Notes under the pieces: model-generated
Told to the model about the DNA's origin: nothing
Seen by the model: the letters and a program-made list of their open reading frames with translations, nothing else
The model's database searches: none
Shown: piece after piece, positions 20,881 to 32,784 of the stretch
Numbering within the stretch: the first letter of the stretch is position 1
Layout: each line of letters starts with the position of its first letter
Position numbers and translations under genes: made by a program
Assembly: GCA_034231615.1 (NCBI GenBank)
Contig: CM067306.1
Span: 48,020,594-48,084,593 of the forward strand
DNA: 64,000 nt
Direction of reading: 5' to 3'
Origin: Meghimatium bilineatum
Lineage: Eukaryota > Mollusca > Gastropoda > Stylommatophora > Philomycidae

Positions 20881-21019
20881 TAAGTATATAGAAATACTTA
20901 TATAGAGCTGAATAGCGGCCTGCTGCAGTTCTTACGCTCCAATAACTACTATGTCGACCTCACTATAGAGAGGAGGGGCAGTAGTTATTTTATAAATCTC
21001 CTCACCTACATCACCACAT

Positions 21020-21715
21020 AAGCAGTTCATTTCTGCGCTGAACCTAAATCGGCCACGTAGTTTGAAAACTCTGCACGGGCCTCCTGGCGCTCCCTCTCCA
21101 CGAACTCTTTTTCTTTTTTGGAAGAGTCCTCCGTTGCTGTCGTGGAACTAATTTCATCGACGATTTGGTTATATTGATCCACCTCATTGACGGCCCGGTC
21201 AAACTCTTCGGCTGAGACATTGCAGTCCCGCAATGCCTCTGACACATGTTTGTGAATACTATTGAGCTTGGTTGTGGCACACTTGGTTGTGGCACACTTG
21301 GTTGTGGCACACTTGGTTGTGGCACACTTGGTTGTGGCACACTTGGTTGTGGCACACTTGGTTGTGGCACACTTGGTTGTGGCACACTTGGTTGTGTTAT
21401 CTCCAAGTGCTTCATAGCCTTCTTCGTGCATTTGCGAATTACTGTATCACAGGCGAGATTGAGCATAAACGCCCCCGACCCGAGACCAGCCAGCACAATG
21501 TCTGGTATATCATAGACACTGCTACGGCTTCCATGCCTAGACCGAGGAGCCCCACCCAGGTAGATATCCCATGAGTTATATTAACAGCACGCTGGTATTT
21601 TCTTTGGGTTTTGCGGTGTGCAGCAGCCTCTGCGACAAGAAATGAATCGAGTTCTGCTATCCGGTTCAAACAGTAACTTTGATCGAGGTTAGGGTATAAC
21701 GCCGTCATCTTTAAG
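21020..21715 (-). pseudogene. Polinton membrane/virion-type gene region
   Basis: A minus-strand gene remnant with a hydrophobic middle (THGISTWVGLLGLGMEAVAV and following), a charged coiled-coil-like C-terminal part and an internal pentapeptide repeat. The layout (N-terminal AELDSFLVAEAA segment, hydrophobic stretch, then a KALxDxxVSxxEF-like segment) resembles a small protein seen near the end of many Polintons, whose function is not established. Part of the broken element. Confidence 0.5.
21270..21402. repeat. 15-bp tandem repeat in a Polinton gene, 8 copies
   Basis: gttgtggcacacttg repeated eight times almost perfectly, so the encoded product would carry a TKCAT pentapeptide repeat on the minus strand. 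Period 15 keeps codon phase. Confidence 0.95.
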
Positions 21716-21784
21716 CTTCCTCATGTATTAACTCTGATTGTTTCTCTTATGGGCAGTGAGAGTCTCCAAATAGACGTCATGGAT

Positions 21785-22710
21785 CAGCCTCAGTGCATAC
21801 AGTAGCCTGATGAACGACACTCGATATGAAAGTACTGGACGCCTACTTCATCTCCTGTGCGTATTTTAACTAAAGAGTTAGACGCTCTTACAACAACTTT
21901 CCCCGCAGGATTTGTCACAATCAGCCCCACCATCATAGGGGTATCCCATTTTAGGTATAAGCCAGAGAGCACTTCGACCCACTTGTCAGCGGCGCCCTTG
22001 AGATAAAACTCTGCGTATATTGTACTATTTACAGGTGACGACGTGAGGCGGTCCAGGTCCTTAGCAAATGTAACAATAGCTTTAATAGCAATATTCGTAT
22101 TGGCGTCTGCCTTTATGGCGATGGCATAGCACGGGCCCAGATCATCAATCACCGCCAATTCTGGCAAGCCTTTACCGGATGGACTATAGCTTAGGATCAG
22201 GACTTTCCCGCCAGCATTCGTCAAATGTGATACTGATCCCCAGGCTTCAAGATAATATAAGGGAATCGGAGTTTCAGCTCGATATCCCAGTCCTCTTGTG
22301 TAAGGCGAGAGTAATCAGTAATCAGGCGAAGGCCGTAAGTCTGCAATTCAGCAGACTCGTCGAACCCAACAACATTCCCCATATCGCTGAAACCGATCGA
22401 CGCACACTCTTTGACACTGACCGACCCATCACCACTCTCTCCGAATTTGTTTACAGGCAAGCTTAGAGTAGCTTCTTGATAACAATCGTGGTATCTATCT
22501 CTAAATTATCCGTGGCAGATGCTGCAACCGGTAAAAGCGATAACTGCACTGAGGTGTCTTTTTGTATTATATTAAGCAGCGCCGCCGTAAAATCAAATTG
22601 GTCTCCATTTTTTAGATTATGCTGTCGGGCCTTCGTGAAAGGAGTCCCTGTATACAATCTGATAAGGCAGTCTTTTGTGCTCATACCTCGGCGGCCTCCA
22701 GCCATAAGAA
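21785..22710 (-). pseudogene. Polinton structural-type gene region (unassigned)
   Basis: Minus-strand coding remains with beta-rich, capsid-like composition (for example VGLIVTNPAGKVVVRASNSL and ELQTYGLRLITDYSRLTQED). Position between the terminal gene and the protease is where Polintons carry capsid and minor capsid genes. I cannot assign them individually from sequence alone. Part of the broken element. Confidence 0.45.
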
Positions 22711-23241
22711 ATTTTTAACACCGGGGTCTTTCACGTTAAGAACACAAGATGCATGATCCGAACCTCTCACTAGTGTCCAGCGAAGGTGACTAATAGGCGA
22801 AATATTTAGTAATCTAGTTAATCTCCAATCCACAGACAGCGTATACACATCAGATTTGAACTTGTTTATTAACCCTTCTATGAAGTTATTGAGGATGATG
22901 ATAGTATTTTCCTTAATATCGTCTATATATTTCTGGGCTTGGGTAGTATCTTTCTCTAGCCTGTCTACGGTTGTTTTCATGGTGGCGACCTCTTTTGAAA
23001 CTCGCTCATCTACATATTTTTTCCCGGCTAGGGTAGTATCTTTCTGGAGCCCATCTACGTATTCTTTAGTGACGGCATTGGTAGCTTCGACCGGTGCACC
23101 AACTTCTTTAAGTCTATGAGAGCCCATGGACAGAGTTCCACGTATAGTATCGCCTGAACGGTGCACGAGACCAGTTGGGTTAAACTGGCTCGTACTCTCC
23201 CTAGAGGAGCTATTATATGTACATCCAAATTTGTCGACTGG
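22681..23241 (-). pseudogene. Polinton fibre-like gene region
   Basis: Contains a phrase typical of phage- and virus-type fibre proteins, RGTLSMGSHRLKEVGAPVEA followed by TNAVTKEYVDGLQKD (the 'MGGxRLxxVxxPxxxxDAVxKxYVD' type), then repeated coiled-coil-like KKYVDE / QKYIDD segments. Likely a virion surface protein. Assignment rests on motif resemblance only. Confidence 0.55.
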
Positions 23242-23590
23242 CATGACGAAGCTGTACGATAAACTTAAAAGTGTCCCCAGCTGCAAGCCGGTGTAGCACG
23301 TGGAGGCATAGGTGCCCACAGATAACATATTCTGACCTTTGCAATTGAAATGTCTGTGTTTGAATTGAGCATCGCAGATATTTAACGAGCTCTCGGGGAA
23401 TATCGAGCCCATAGCTGTCAAAATAATTAGCTTCGCGTCCTCCTTTGTAATACGCTACCCAGTGGGTCCCGGGGCCATCGCTATCGTCGAGATTCACGAC
23501 ACCTCATTCTACAGGCCATACTGTCTCTGGCAAGCTGTCACGCATAAACACGTCGCGGAAGTGAGGTATCCCTCAGGCAGCTTTACGAAT
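23200..23590 (-). pseudogene. Polinton adenovirus-type cysteine protease region
   Basis: GTHWVAYYKG, YFDSYGLDIPRELVKYL and the CGHLCLHVLHRLAAG block are the three signature blocks of the adenain family of maturation proteases, in the usual order. Part of the broken element. Confidence 0.82.
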
Positions 23591-24185
23591 ATCAAGGTCA
23601 CTCAACGGCTCTACTTTTTTTGAGGCCCCAGGTAAAGCCCGGAGCCCTTACACTTAGGACAACAGCCTCCGTCCTTTTTACGTTTAGCAGCGCCAAGTTT
23701 GTCTATGTTGATTCTGTTAATAGACGCGATGATATTGTCGACAATGGTCGAATCGCTGAGATTAAAGTTGCTCGGAATTTCAAAGCCGTAGCGCTTAATG
23801 ACATCAGTAGCAAGGTCCTGATCGGGGTTTACAAGTATAGTAGATTTAATCTGTTGCTCCCCCTTGGGGGCATCTAAGGCCTTAGGCTGCTACGGCCTGG
23901 GCACGGCTGCTAGGGCGTCGACCACTTTTCGGAGCTCTTTAGTCTGGTCAGAACTTGCTGTTATTTGCTTTTGTGTTTCTGTGATGATTGGTTTAATAAT
24001 TTAGCCGCATATTCTTGTAAACTGATTAGGCCCAGCGCTTCGTTTGTGAACCGCTGCCGCAGCTGGTCTCGGGTCGCTAGGTATTCTTTAACGAGCCTAC
24101 TACGGTCTTCCTGACTCGATAGATTAGGGCACATCATTGTTTTATTTCCTAAGCATCGATACTTTAAATAGGTGACTTCGGTCAT
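23590..24185 (-). pseudogene. Polinton small unassigned gene region
   Basis: Minus-strand coding remains between ATPase and protease. The first part is charged and helical (SRLVKEYLATRDQLRQRFTN); the C-terminal part near 23630 has a CCPKCKGSGLYLG block resembling a zinc ribbon or glycine-rich tail. Similar short genes occur between ATPase and protease in other Polintons; function unknown. Confidence 0.4.
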
Positions 24186-24961
24186 AGATAGAATCGATCA
24201 AATCCACATCGATATTTGCCATCAAAATCCTTGCTGGTCAGGTCTATGACGCAGAATTCGTGGTGATCAGCCGTGCACTCGGCGAAGAAATTGTAAAACT
24301 CTTCGATTGACATGTCCCCCCTGACATAGGTGGTGTAGATAGTACGTATGTCTGTGTTGTCTTGTTTGAAAAATATCAGTAGGTTGCAGTTAGCGCGAAT
24401 TGCTCTGCGCGGGACTTCCACGAAATTCTGGCTCAGACAGAACGAGTCGGCGCCACCATTGCGACCCAGGCAGAACTATTTTTCAATCTGTCGTTGCTTC
24501 TCTAACATAACATCGTCAAATACCATTATGGTGCATTCATTTTTGTTCAGACTCTCAACGGGCAGAATATCGTCGTCAGAGCTGTGAAACGTGGCCACCT
24601 CTTTTCCAGTCTGTGCTTTCACCGCTTCAGCCCAGTCCCGCAGCAATTCATATTTATCTTGTCCTAACGCTTTCCCGTATATATGGAGTCGGTCATACTT
24701 TAAGAAGCCCTTTCGCAGTAACAGATTGAGCATTAGGTTCGTTTTTCCGCATTCCGAAGCGCCGACAATCACACAACGAATGCTACTAGGGAGTAACCAA
24801 TGATGATGCGGGAAGGCTTGCCTTGCCTCAGGATATAAGTTGAGGATTTCCATATGGACTCTGTCGCTATCAGTGTATATACAATGTATTGGCTTGATGC
24901 ATACGTTCAACTCCGACTTCGAAGGAGAAGACGATGACTCTGAAGAATGGACATCCTGCAA
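24182..24961 (-). pseudogene. Polinton packaging ATPase region (FtsK/HerA type)
   Basis: Walker A block CVIVGASECGKTNLMLNLLL and Walker B-like CTIMVFDDVM, followed by an arginine-rich C-terminal part, identify the A32/FtsK-HerA-type DNA packaging ATPase of Polintons and related viruses. Part of the broken element. Confidence 0.85.
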
Positions 24962-25475
24962 AGAAGGGTATCTGTACTATCTGCGATGCGAAGAAGTTCC
25001 AGATTTTACCTCTGCGACGGGGCGCTGGTCTGTTTAACAAAGCAATGTATGTCCTACCCTTACCAGAGATGCATATGCGTCTACCCAAGGAAGTACCATC
25101 AAGGATGTCCCAGGCGGCTCGTTTCAAAACAGCGGGAAGTATTCGTTCTGCGGGCCTTTCACAAAATTGGATAAACGATTGTCACAGGGTTACCGTGGCG
25201 TCAACCAGCTCGAACAGGCTTGTTTGAATCACAACGTGGCGTACGCTACCCACAAAGATACTGCAGGCCGCAATATGGCTGCCGATGTACTCGCCGCGGC
25301 TTCATCGAAGATCGCGCTATCAGACGCCCCTGAGTGGGAGAGAAGGGACGCTAGGACGAAAACCGCTATTATGGCGACTAAATCACGTTTCGGTATGGGA
25401 GCTCGATCGCGTATTGGAGGCGTGCGTAACAATAGCTATCTGTATGGAGATCGAGCTATCACGTATATACTATAG
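24930..25475 (+). pseudogene. Polinton PLA2-like gene region
   Basis: Plus-strand coding remains transcribed away from the ATPase. The block YRGVNQLEQACLNHNVAYAT followed by HKDTAGRNMAADVLA resembles the phospholipase A2-like domain found in parvovirus capsid proteins and in small Polinton/adintovirus proteins. Upstream there is a cysteine/arginine-rich N-terminal piece. Part of the broken element. Confidence 0.6.
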
Positions 25476-26433
25476 CCCCAAGGGCTACTGGCGAGGGGTT
25501 GGGGCTATCAAGAAGCTTGCGGCTAAGGTTTCTGAGATTGTTGCTCGGGAATGGTTGAAATGCCAGGCAATATGGCAAGTCTATCTACCAGCCCTTCGGC
25601 GTATACCACGTCCAATGTTTGATGTATCGTCGCCAAACGAAGTTCATCAAGTAGATTTATTATATTTGCCCCACGACAAAGTTGGCCGGCGCACCTTTAA
25701 GTATACCTTGACCTTGGCCGATGTTGCCTCCAGGTATAAAGCAGCGGAACCTCTGACATCGAAATCATTTGAAGAGGTCGCGGCTGCCCTCGAGAGGGTT
25801 TACAAAAGGAGGCCTCTAGTTTTTCCAAAACTCCTCCAGGTTGACCCTGGAATAGAGTTTATGGGTTCCGTTTCAACACTTATGGCGAAACATAAGACGC
25901 CAATTCGGCGCGGCCGGCCCGAGATTCACCGAGATCACGGTATAGTCGAAAGATGGAACCGGACTCTTTCAGAGCGCTTGTTTGGACACCAGTACGCTCA
26001 AGAGTTTCTGCCCGCTGCCCGTGGGGCTTCCAAGAGGTCTGTAGAGTGGGTGGCACAGCTCCCAGCTGTGGTTGCGAGCTTAAACAACGAGCCGACCCGG
26101 CTAATAGGTAAGAAGCCCGTGGATGCCATCAAACTACAACGGGTAACAGCTCAGTCCTCCTCTGTGGTCCCCGGTCGTCCGGTAGGGCTCGAGGAAGATG
26201 TAATCCCGTCTAATGGTCAGGTTCGTTATCTTTACCAACCAGGCGAGCTAGAGGGTGGTGGACGAAGACGAGCGACGGATCCAATATGGAAAGTCACCAC
26301 GCATTCAATGCGTAACGTTTTGCGGCAGAATGGCCAGACTGCGGTATACTATCTCGTAGATGGTCCCCAACGAGGGTTAGTACGGGAAGAGCTTAAGATC
26401 GTTCCCAAGAGGGACAGAATTACCTCCGGATAA
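25465..26433 (+). pseudogene. Polinton rve-type integrase region
   Basis: The integrase core is readable: an NEVHQVDLLYLPHDKVGRR block, then SKSFEEVAAALERVYKRR, a QVDPGIEFMGS block and HGIVERWNRTLSERLF, the retroviral-type DDE integrase order. A C-terminal basic, chromo-like tail follows (VYYLVDGPQRGLVREELKIV). Polintons use such an integrase for insertion with a 6-bp duplication, in keeping with the flanks seen here. Part of the broken element. Confidence 0.9.
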
Positions 26434-26479
26434 GATTCTCACCAGACAATTAAACACTTGACACCTCAGTATATTTGTA

Positions 26480-26730
26480 GACAATGATCTTAGTTGAAGC
26501 CCAGCATCAACAGTGCCCTGGATCCTTGCCCTCGGCAGACAATGCCCTATTGGCCTTGGCGCCTGGAGACTTCGTCAAAATTGGTACTTCTAAAGAGCGC
26601 TTTTGTGTTGAAATTCAAAGTGTAGCACTCGCCTCTATTGCCGATGATACTATGTTCACTGGTATACTTGAACGTGACCTTGTAACCGAGGAGAAATTGC
26701 GTGGGGACGTTATATAATTCCAAGGCAAGC
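26480..26730 (+). pseudogene. Polinton small unassigned gene region
   Basis: A short plus-strand coding stretch after the integrase (ALAPGDFVKIGTSKERFCVE) with a compact beta-barrel-like pattern. No family recognised with confidence. Confidence 0.35.
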
Positions 26731-26739
26731 TCACAGCCC

Positions 26740-29700
26740 GAAGATCTCGACGAGATAGCGATCTAATACATCCAATCTTTCTTGGGCGATGCGATAGTGC
26801 CCATATGCTCGCGTTGTAATGCCATCCTCGGCAATCCATTTTGTCGTGTCCAGCGGGGAGAGCGAAATTTTCACCTGCTCGTAGACACCAATCTGGTGTT
26901 CCTTGCTTCGGATGGCTACTTGGGTGTGCCTATATTCTTTCTGTTAGAACAGGACTTCCTTATATAGCTCATGTCGCAGGTCTTTTTAACGACAGCCCGT
27001 TGTACACCCTTCGCTTTCTTAGTATTCGCACCGCCCGCTTCTAGGCTGGAATACTTCGTGGGGCGAAGAGCCACAAACTCGGCAATAAGTCGGTCATTGA
27101 ATTCATCTTTAAAATTCCCTACGACTTTCTTATTGACTGTTGAGTAGCATGGATTATCTTTCGGATAGTCGCTGAAGTCATACCACTCCGCATTATATTG
27201 CATGTCAGCGTATATATATCCACTGTCTCCACCTGAAACAGCAGGCTGTCGGTGTCCGTATAACACAGTAGTGCTTTGTCGTCATACTGCTTTTTGATGT
27301 GGTTGTACCAGAAGTCGTACATATGAAGCTTGCTGAGATCTAGAACAGCCTGTCCAACATAGACCGGTTTATTGAGCGTGACATCTCTCTTGGCGATGTG
27401 CACTGCGACAAGTGTGCCCTCGAAGGTTTTCATATTTCGTGATTTGAATACTGGGTTTGCGATTAATCGACGAAGTCTGTCTTCTTCCCCCATAGGCCGG
27501 ACTAAGTCTACACGAACCCTCTTCCGAACGTTCTCCATCGTTTTACCGAAGACAGCATTGTTGGTACCTTATATAAGTCTTTTTCGAAGTCTGACTTGGC
27601 TGCTGCCCTCAATGCGGAATTCATCTCGATATATGGTTTCATCCATGCCTCCTGCCTGAACTGCATCACCCTATGAACTTTCGTAACTCTTATGCCCAAT
27701 GATACGTATTGCTGCAAACTACGGTAATCGAGTACGTAGCGCTGGCGCGGGTGGAAATGAGGAACCAGTTTATCACATTCGGCGAACTTACCCCCAAGTT
27801 TGTCCACCAAATTATTCTGGTATCCACTCAACCACTCACGCGGCACAGTCATCTTTTCCGGCGCTAAAGGATAGTCACTGTGGCTCTCGTGCAGGTGCTT
27901 TGGATATTCATGGTCGACATCTACTGTGTAGCCAAGAGGGCTATCTGCCGGTGTGGCCATGATCTCATCTAGCGTGCGCTCGACCCAGGTGAACCCTCCC
28001 GTGGGCAGCGGCTGGCACATGGCCCATCCGTAGAGATTGTTGGCATCGTCATACATGAGCCAGCATTTTAGCTTGGATGAGTCGTAACCGCCTACTAATG
28101 GATCGTTGGCTTCGGCGTAGCGTTTCGATGCTATAGATAACCCACCTCGCTGTCCGCTTTCGAAGATGAGATGCATGTCGGGGCCTGTAAGGAGTTCCAG
28201 CTCCAACTTTGTCTTTTTCTGGAGTGCATCACATGACAACCCAGCCAGAGTGAAGTAGTGAGCCGGGTCTAGGCCGTAGTTCCGCATTGAAATGTTTCGA
28301 AAACGTCAGCTAGCAGGAGAACGTCTGATTTGAGGTATAAGTTGTGGTAGTCTCCTAGAGTTTTACATCCAAAGTCCTGCCATACTTTTTTTGAATGAGC
28401 ATAGTCGCTGTCTGAGATTTCCTCTCGAGTTAGCTGGCTGTAGAATGCTTCTTTCGGAGGCAGTTGGGTCTCTTCGAAGCGAGTATGGGTGTCGACATAT
28501 TCGTATGGATAGATGCCCTTGCGTAAGAGGAGATGGGATGCTTCCTCTGTTTGAGATGTCGCCAGCCTGAATTTACCCTTGAGAGTGTCCCAACGTATGC
28601 GTTTTTGCACACTAGCAGCGCACGTCCGACATTTACCAGTCGAACGTATGATACCGTCAGCATCGCGGTTTAATTGTTCTATCCCTGCCAGCTTTTCGCA
28701 TGCATGACAAAATGGCATGAGTTCACTCAGACTGTTGGCAAGGCTGTCTAGAGAGCTGTTCAAAAATTGCATACTATCGATAAATTGCAGCCACCCCACC
28801 TTGAAGGTCATGTATTTCTCCATGTTGTTAGGGATACATGATATCCCTGTGTTTCCTATTCCACCCAGCGCCTGCAAAATGAGATGGCCATCGTAGCATC
28901 GGAGATTGTGGAATACGACAGGGAACGTGATTTTAGCCGGGTCTATACGCAGTTTGAGGTTGCAGGCATAGTGAGCCGCCCCGCGGTACTTACCTGTAAT
29001 GTGGCAATGGTCTCTCACTTTGTCATCTAGAAAGGCCCCCCATTGCAGATATGGCAGCTTGTAGCGGTTTCGAATGCCTGCTTGTCATCTTTTTGATGTA
29101 TAACTGTGTGTTGCGGTAGGAGCTTGTTGAATAGCCTACGCCGCGGTTTTTTTATTACATAGTTCATGGGCGACACCCTTGAAATCTCTATTGACGCTAA
29201 AGTAGGCTTCTCGTTGCGCTGGCTCGATAGGTTTCTTACAGACAGCACAATCGATGGTAGGTGCACGCAGAGAAGCTTGTTCCTCTGGTGTCATTTTAGT
29301 GAAGAGTTCGTGCAACAGCACTGATTGTTGGTATCTCCAGCGCTTGTTCTTACATTTTCCGTGTACCGCGCCCCAGTATAAACCGGTGTCGCTGTCGTAA
29401 TGCCTCACCGTAGCAAGGCCCAAGGGTTCTTCACAGATGTGGCAGCTTATGGCACTTTCATGCGCTAGTTCATCTCTATACGACATATACATTTCAGTCG
29501 GGTTGAGCAACTCCATAGTCATCTCATGTGCTCTACGCAATAGACTTTCGACCAACCCCCTCTCCGCGGTGAGATACATACGGAGTAGATGAACCATCAC
29601 AGCAGACCTCTACGTATCCGAAACTACACGCTTCCTGTTGTGCGAGGGGCCTAGTACAACTCTTTGATGGATCCATTGCAGCGCCTTCTACCGGGATGTT

Positions 29701-31095
29701 CAGTGACTCTGCGTCTGCATAGATGATGTACGATACCCGCATCTGTTTGTGGTGGTTTACGAATTTTAAAATGTTATTACCCTACACAGGCATTTTTATC
29801 ATTTGCGGCTTCTCGCTGATACCTCTGCAGATTTCCGTGTGGTCATCAAACAGTTGTTTGGTGGTGTAAATATGCATACAGTTACGACATGGAAATACAC
29901 GGTGTCCGTCCTTGCTGTTTTTATTGAGCATCATGGGGAGATCCTTGATCCATACCCAGTGGCTTTTTTCACCATCCGTTGGGTCGACTACGAGTAAGTA
30001 GTCGATGGTGTGTAGACGCTTCTCTTTGGATATGCGTATTGGCTGAAGGCCTTTATTCCATATAAATACGTTGCATGCGATTGTAGGGTTCTGACATTCG
30101 AACTTGGCAATATCGGTTATTTTCATCGGGAATTTGATCCCATCGAATTTTAGCTCGCCAAGGTGTTCTTCATATTTACTGGTGCGTTGTGGATGTTTAT
30201 CCACTGGGTAAAGGCAGCTCAAAGTGGCCCATTCGAAGCATCGGTTGTCCGTATTCTTTACGTTGGTTAACGCTTTTTTGGGCGCTCCGGTGTTTTGAAG
30301 TAGCTCCTACCTCGGAATAATCGATTTAAGTGAACGTCATGCTGTTCACATATGCTGAAAATCCAGCCTGTTCCTTCATGGGTAAATTTCTCCACATCTA
30401 CAAGAATCTTGATGTTAGCTCGTTCAAGCACCTTATCAATATCGCCTGCATGTAATATTTCGGATGCCCTGCTTGTGTGGTAGGCGGTTGTATAAATTCT
30501 CTCGTCGTCCCTATTCGTTTTGTAATACTCTTCTGTCAGAGTCATATAAATCTTCTGGCCCCCTAGGGTCTTTAACGCGTTTAGTATCAGAGCCGTAGTC
30601 TTTGGGATCATGTGGTAAAGAAAAACCATTGGATCCGACCCCAGTGGGTCCAACCTATCCACCTTTAGTATGTAATCTAACAGAGTCTCTCTCTGTCCGT
30701 TACGAAAATTCATATCGTTGAGGAATAGTATCTATAACGTTATCCCCTAGGTTAGCACGTACTTTACGTATCCTCTTCCGAACCCTTTCTTTAATATTTC
30801 TCTCTTTTTCGTCCTCAGCTGACATCGGCCTAATATTTTTCAGAACTTCGTGTAGAATCTCTCTCTCTCTTCGTCATCTGTTATCGGTTTGATTGTCGTG
30901 TCAATTTTTAGAGGGTCAAATTCGCCCAAATCAGATTTCCGCTGCGCTAGTTTACGCTGGCGCTGCTTCCGGGGTGGTGACACTGGGCGTAGAGGAGTTG
31001 GAGTCAAGGGTTTCAACAATTGTTTTTTAATAGCTCTCGGGATTTTCACATTCATGATGTTGCGAATAACCTCTTGAATGGCCGGCACATCTTGT
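26740..31095 (-). pseudogene. Polinton protein-primed family B DNA polymerase region
   Basis: Long minus-strand coding remains. In order: a proline/basic N-terminal part; a C2H2-like CRNCMHIYTTKQLFDDHTEI block; exonuclease-type segments with paired-cysteine blocks (SCHICEEPLG, CAVCKKPIEP); YADAESLNIPVEG; FHNLRCYDGHLILQALG; the polymerase block NNLYGWAMCQPLPTGGF; and the catalytic-motif block CYTDTDSLLFQVET. These are diagnostic of Polinton/adenovirus-type pPolB. Part of the broken element. Confidence 0.92.
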
Positions 31096-31425
31096 CACTC
31101 GGCTAGTAACTGGTTAATATATTCATCCATGTTGGTGGATGGGTATACACGTAGCTCCCTGCTCTCTAATAGGAAATTTCTATCCTCGCAAGGCGTTTAA
31201 ACTCTTTCTGAAAGAATATAGCACAGTGTTTAAAGCGCCGTGTATATCCACACCCACGACAAAGGCTAAGGGTGTTTTTAACCCCCTTGCCGTATGCAGT
31301 ACAGGGAACTGTTGGGGGCCCTTCCGCAGCCTAGCGAGATGCACCTTGCAATACACACCCAAACAACTGGTGCCGCACAGCTCTGTAGAGCTGATAGTCC
31401 AACCACTGGCACGTATTATTACCTC
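31096..31425. other. Polinton right subterminal sequence
   Basis: Sequence between the polymerase gene's upstream end and the right terminal repeat. A minus-strand coding-like piece (VVGVDIHGALNTVLYSFRKS) may belong to an additional small gene. Nothing firmer can be said. Confidence 0.35.
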
Positions 31426-31669
31426 TAGGCATGATAATTGGTATATCCTACGATCTGCTTGTCTCTAATACCATGAAAAACATAGCTTGCGCTGGGGCCC
31501 TGGGGGGTGGGTCCCCTGTATGCAAATATCAGAATTAGCACACTTTATGTATGCATTGATGCATAACATAGTTTACAAGGGGGCTCCACCCCCCCAGGGA
31601 CCAAGCGCAAACTATGTTATGCGTCAGTGCATACATAAAGTGTGCTAATTCTGGTATTTGCATACTACT
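31426..31669 (-). repeat. Polinton right terminal inverted repeat, internally palindromic
   Basis: Reverse-complement partner of 19502-19744. It too contains a palindrome: arms 31521-31577 and 31605-31662 with a few mismatches, around a GC-rich loop. Confidence 0.93.
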
Positions 31670-32075
31670 TCAAACGTGCACACTAACAGCAAAAACAAAA
31701 GGAAACTTGTTACAACAGACATGACATGTCTACTCTACGTAGAATTCTTGGAATAAGAATATTAGACAGAATCAGAAATGAAAACATGAGACCACTAACA
31801 AACACACTGCTAATCCTGATTAATATCAGAAGACAGCAGATCAAGTTGTTTTCACACGCTTCCAGACTACCATCAGATAGTGCCCATCAAAAAGCAATGC
31901 TATACAGACACGATGGATACAAAGCCAGGGGAAGATCATGCAAAAGATGGATTACAGAAATAAAAGTATCATCGAAAACAAATATATATTTGGCACACAA
32001 AAAGGCCATCTTCAGAGAACTCTTCTACCCTTGACGAGGCAAGGCATAAAGGGGCATAAAGCCAAAAAAAAATAA
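31670..32075 (+). pseudogene. LINE relic, downstream half split by the Polinton
   Basis: Starts at the Polinton's right edge and continues the LINE left at 19501: TLTAKTKRKLVTTDM, then MSTLRRILGIRILDRIRNEN, IRRQQIKLFSHASRLPSD and a basic GYKARGRSCKRWITEIK block to a stop near 32034. A short A-run near 32066 may be the tail. The copy at 47537-48365 contains the same order (ISLRNRVRNEDIRQRTGTIP; IKRQQIKWCPHISRLPSD). Confidence 0.78.
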
Positions 32076-32199
32076 GAAAATGCATCAAATTTGAAAAATC
32101 ATTCTCTTGGTATGTGCTTTGGACTTTCTCGAAGAAATCTTTTATTAATTTATTTTATAAATTTATTTGTCTCTATGGTATATTTTAAATTTTGTCAGA

Positions 32200-32395
32200 T
32201 ACCTTAATATTTTATTAGCATTTATTCTAATAGTATTTATTAATTATTATTTTTATTAGCATTTATTATAATAGTATTTATTAATTATTATTTGTATTAG
32301 CATTTATTCTAATAGTATTTATTAATTATTATTTTATTTGCATTTATTCTAATACTCGTAGTATTTATTTATTATTATTTTTATTAGCATTATTC
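32200..32395. repeat. AT-rich tandem repeat, about 41-bp unit, 4-5 copies
   Basis: Units of the form atagtatttattaattatta plus tttttattagcatttattcta repeat with small indels. Confidence 0.88.
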
Positions 32396-32464
32396 AGATG
32401 TGATCTCGGCAGTTTTTACCATTTCTTTGATGGAACTGCTATTCATCACTGCCAGTATTATGTG

Positions 32465-32640
32465 AAGTTCTATAATGTGAATTCTAATTTGTGTGTCCGT
32501 TTTGGTTGCAAAAACCCATCTAAATTTTGTGTGGTCGTTGTGGTTGCAGAAGCCCATCTAATTTGTGTGTCAGTTTTGGTTTTAGAAACCCGTCTAAATT
32601 TTGTGTGGTCGTTGTGGTTACAGAAGCCTAGAAGCTATAG
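32465..32640. repeat. Degenerate tandem repeat, about 33-37 bp unit
   Basis: gtgtggtcgttgtggttgca, then gaagcccatctaa, recurs two to four times with variants. Confidence 0.75.
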
Positions 32641-32784
32641 AGCCTAAGCGTATTCCATGATTGTTCTGCCCCTGTATAAACTTGTTTCAATATTTTGTAG
32701 TTCCTGCCTCAGATGTGTCAGTTTGTTATGTTCATCACAGAACGTTTTTTAAAAGATTTTAGTTATAATTTGTTTGATGTTTGA

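Larger units (their letters stand above)
19502..31669 (+). mobile_element. Polinton/Maverick, about 12.2 kb, broken fossil
   Basis: Terminal inverted repeats of about 243 bp bound an interior holding remains of a family B DNA polymerase, an rve-type integrase, a packaging ATPase, an adenovirus-type cysteine protease and several virion-type genes, the defining Polinton set. The element begins agtagt and ends actact. A degraded 6-bp duplication (gtcaga at 19496-19501 against ttcaaa/tcaaac at about 31670-31675) fits the family's usual 6-bp target duplication. It is at the short end for Polintons (commonly 15-20 kb). It is broken, with roughly ten breaks in its genes. Close similarity of the two ends suggests moderate age. 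It lies inside a LINE and carries a SINE and two minisatellites. Confidence 0.93.
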
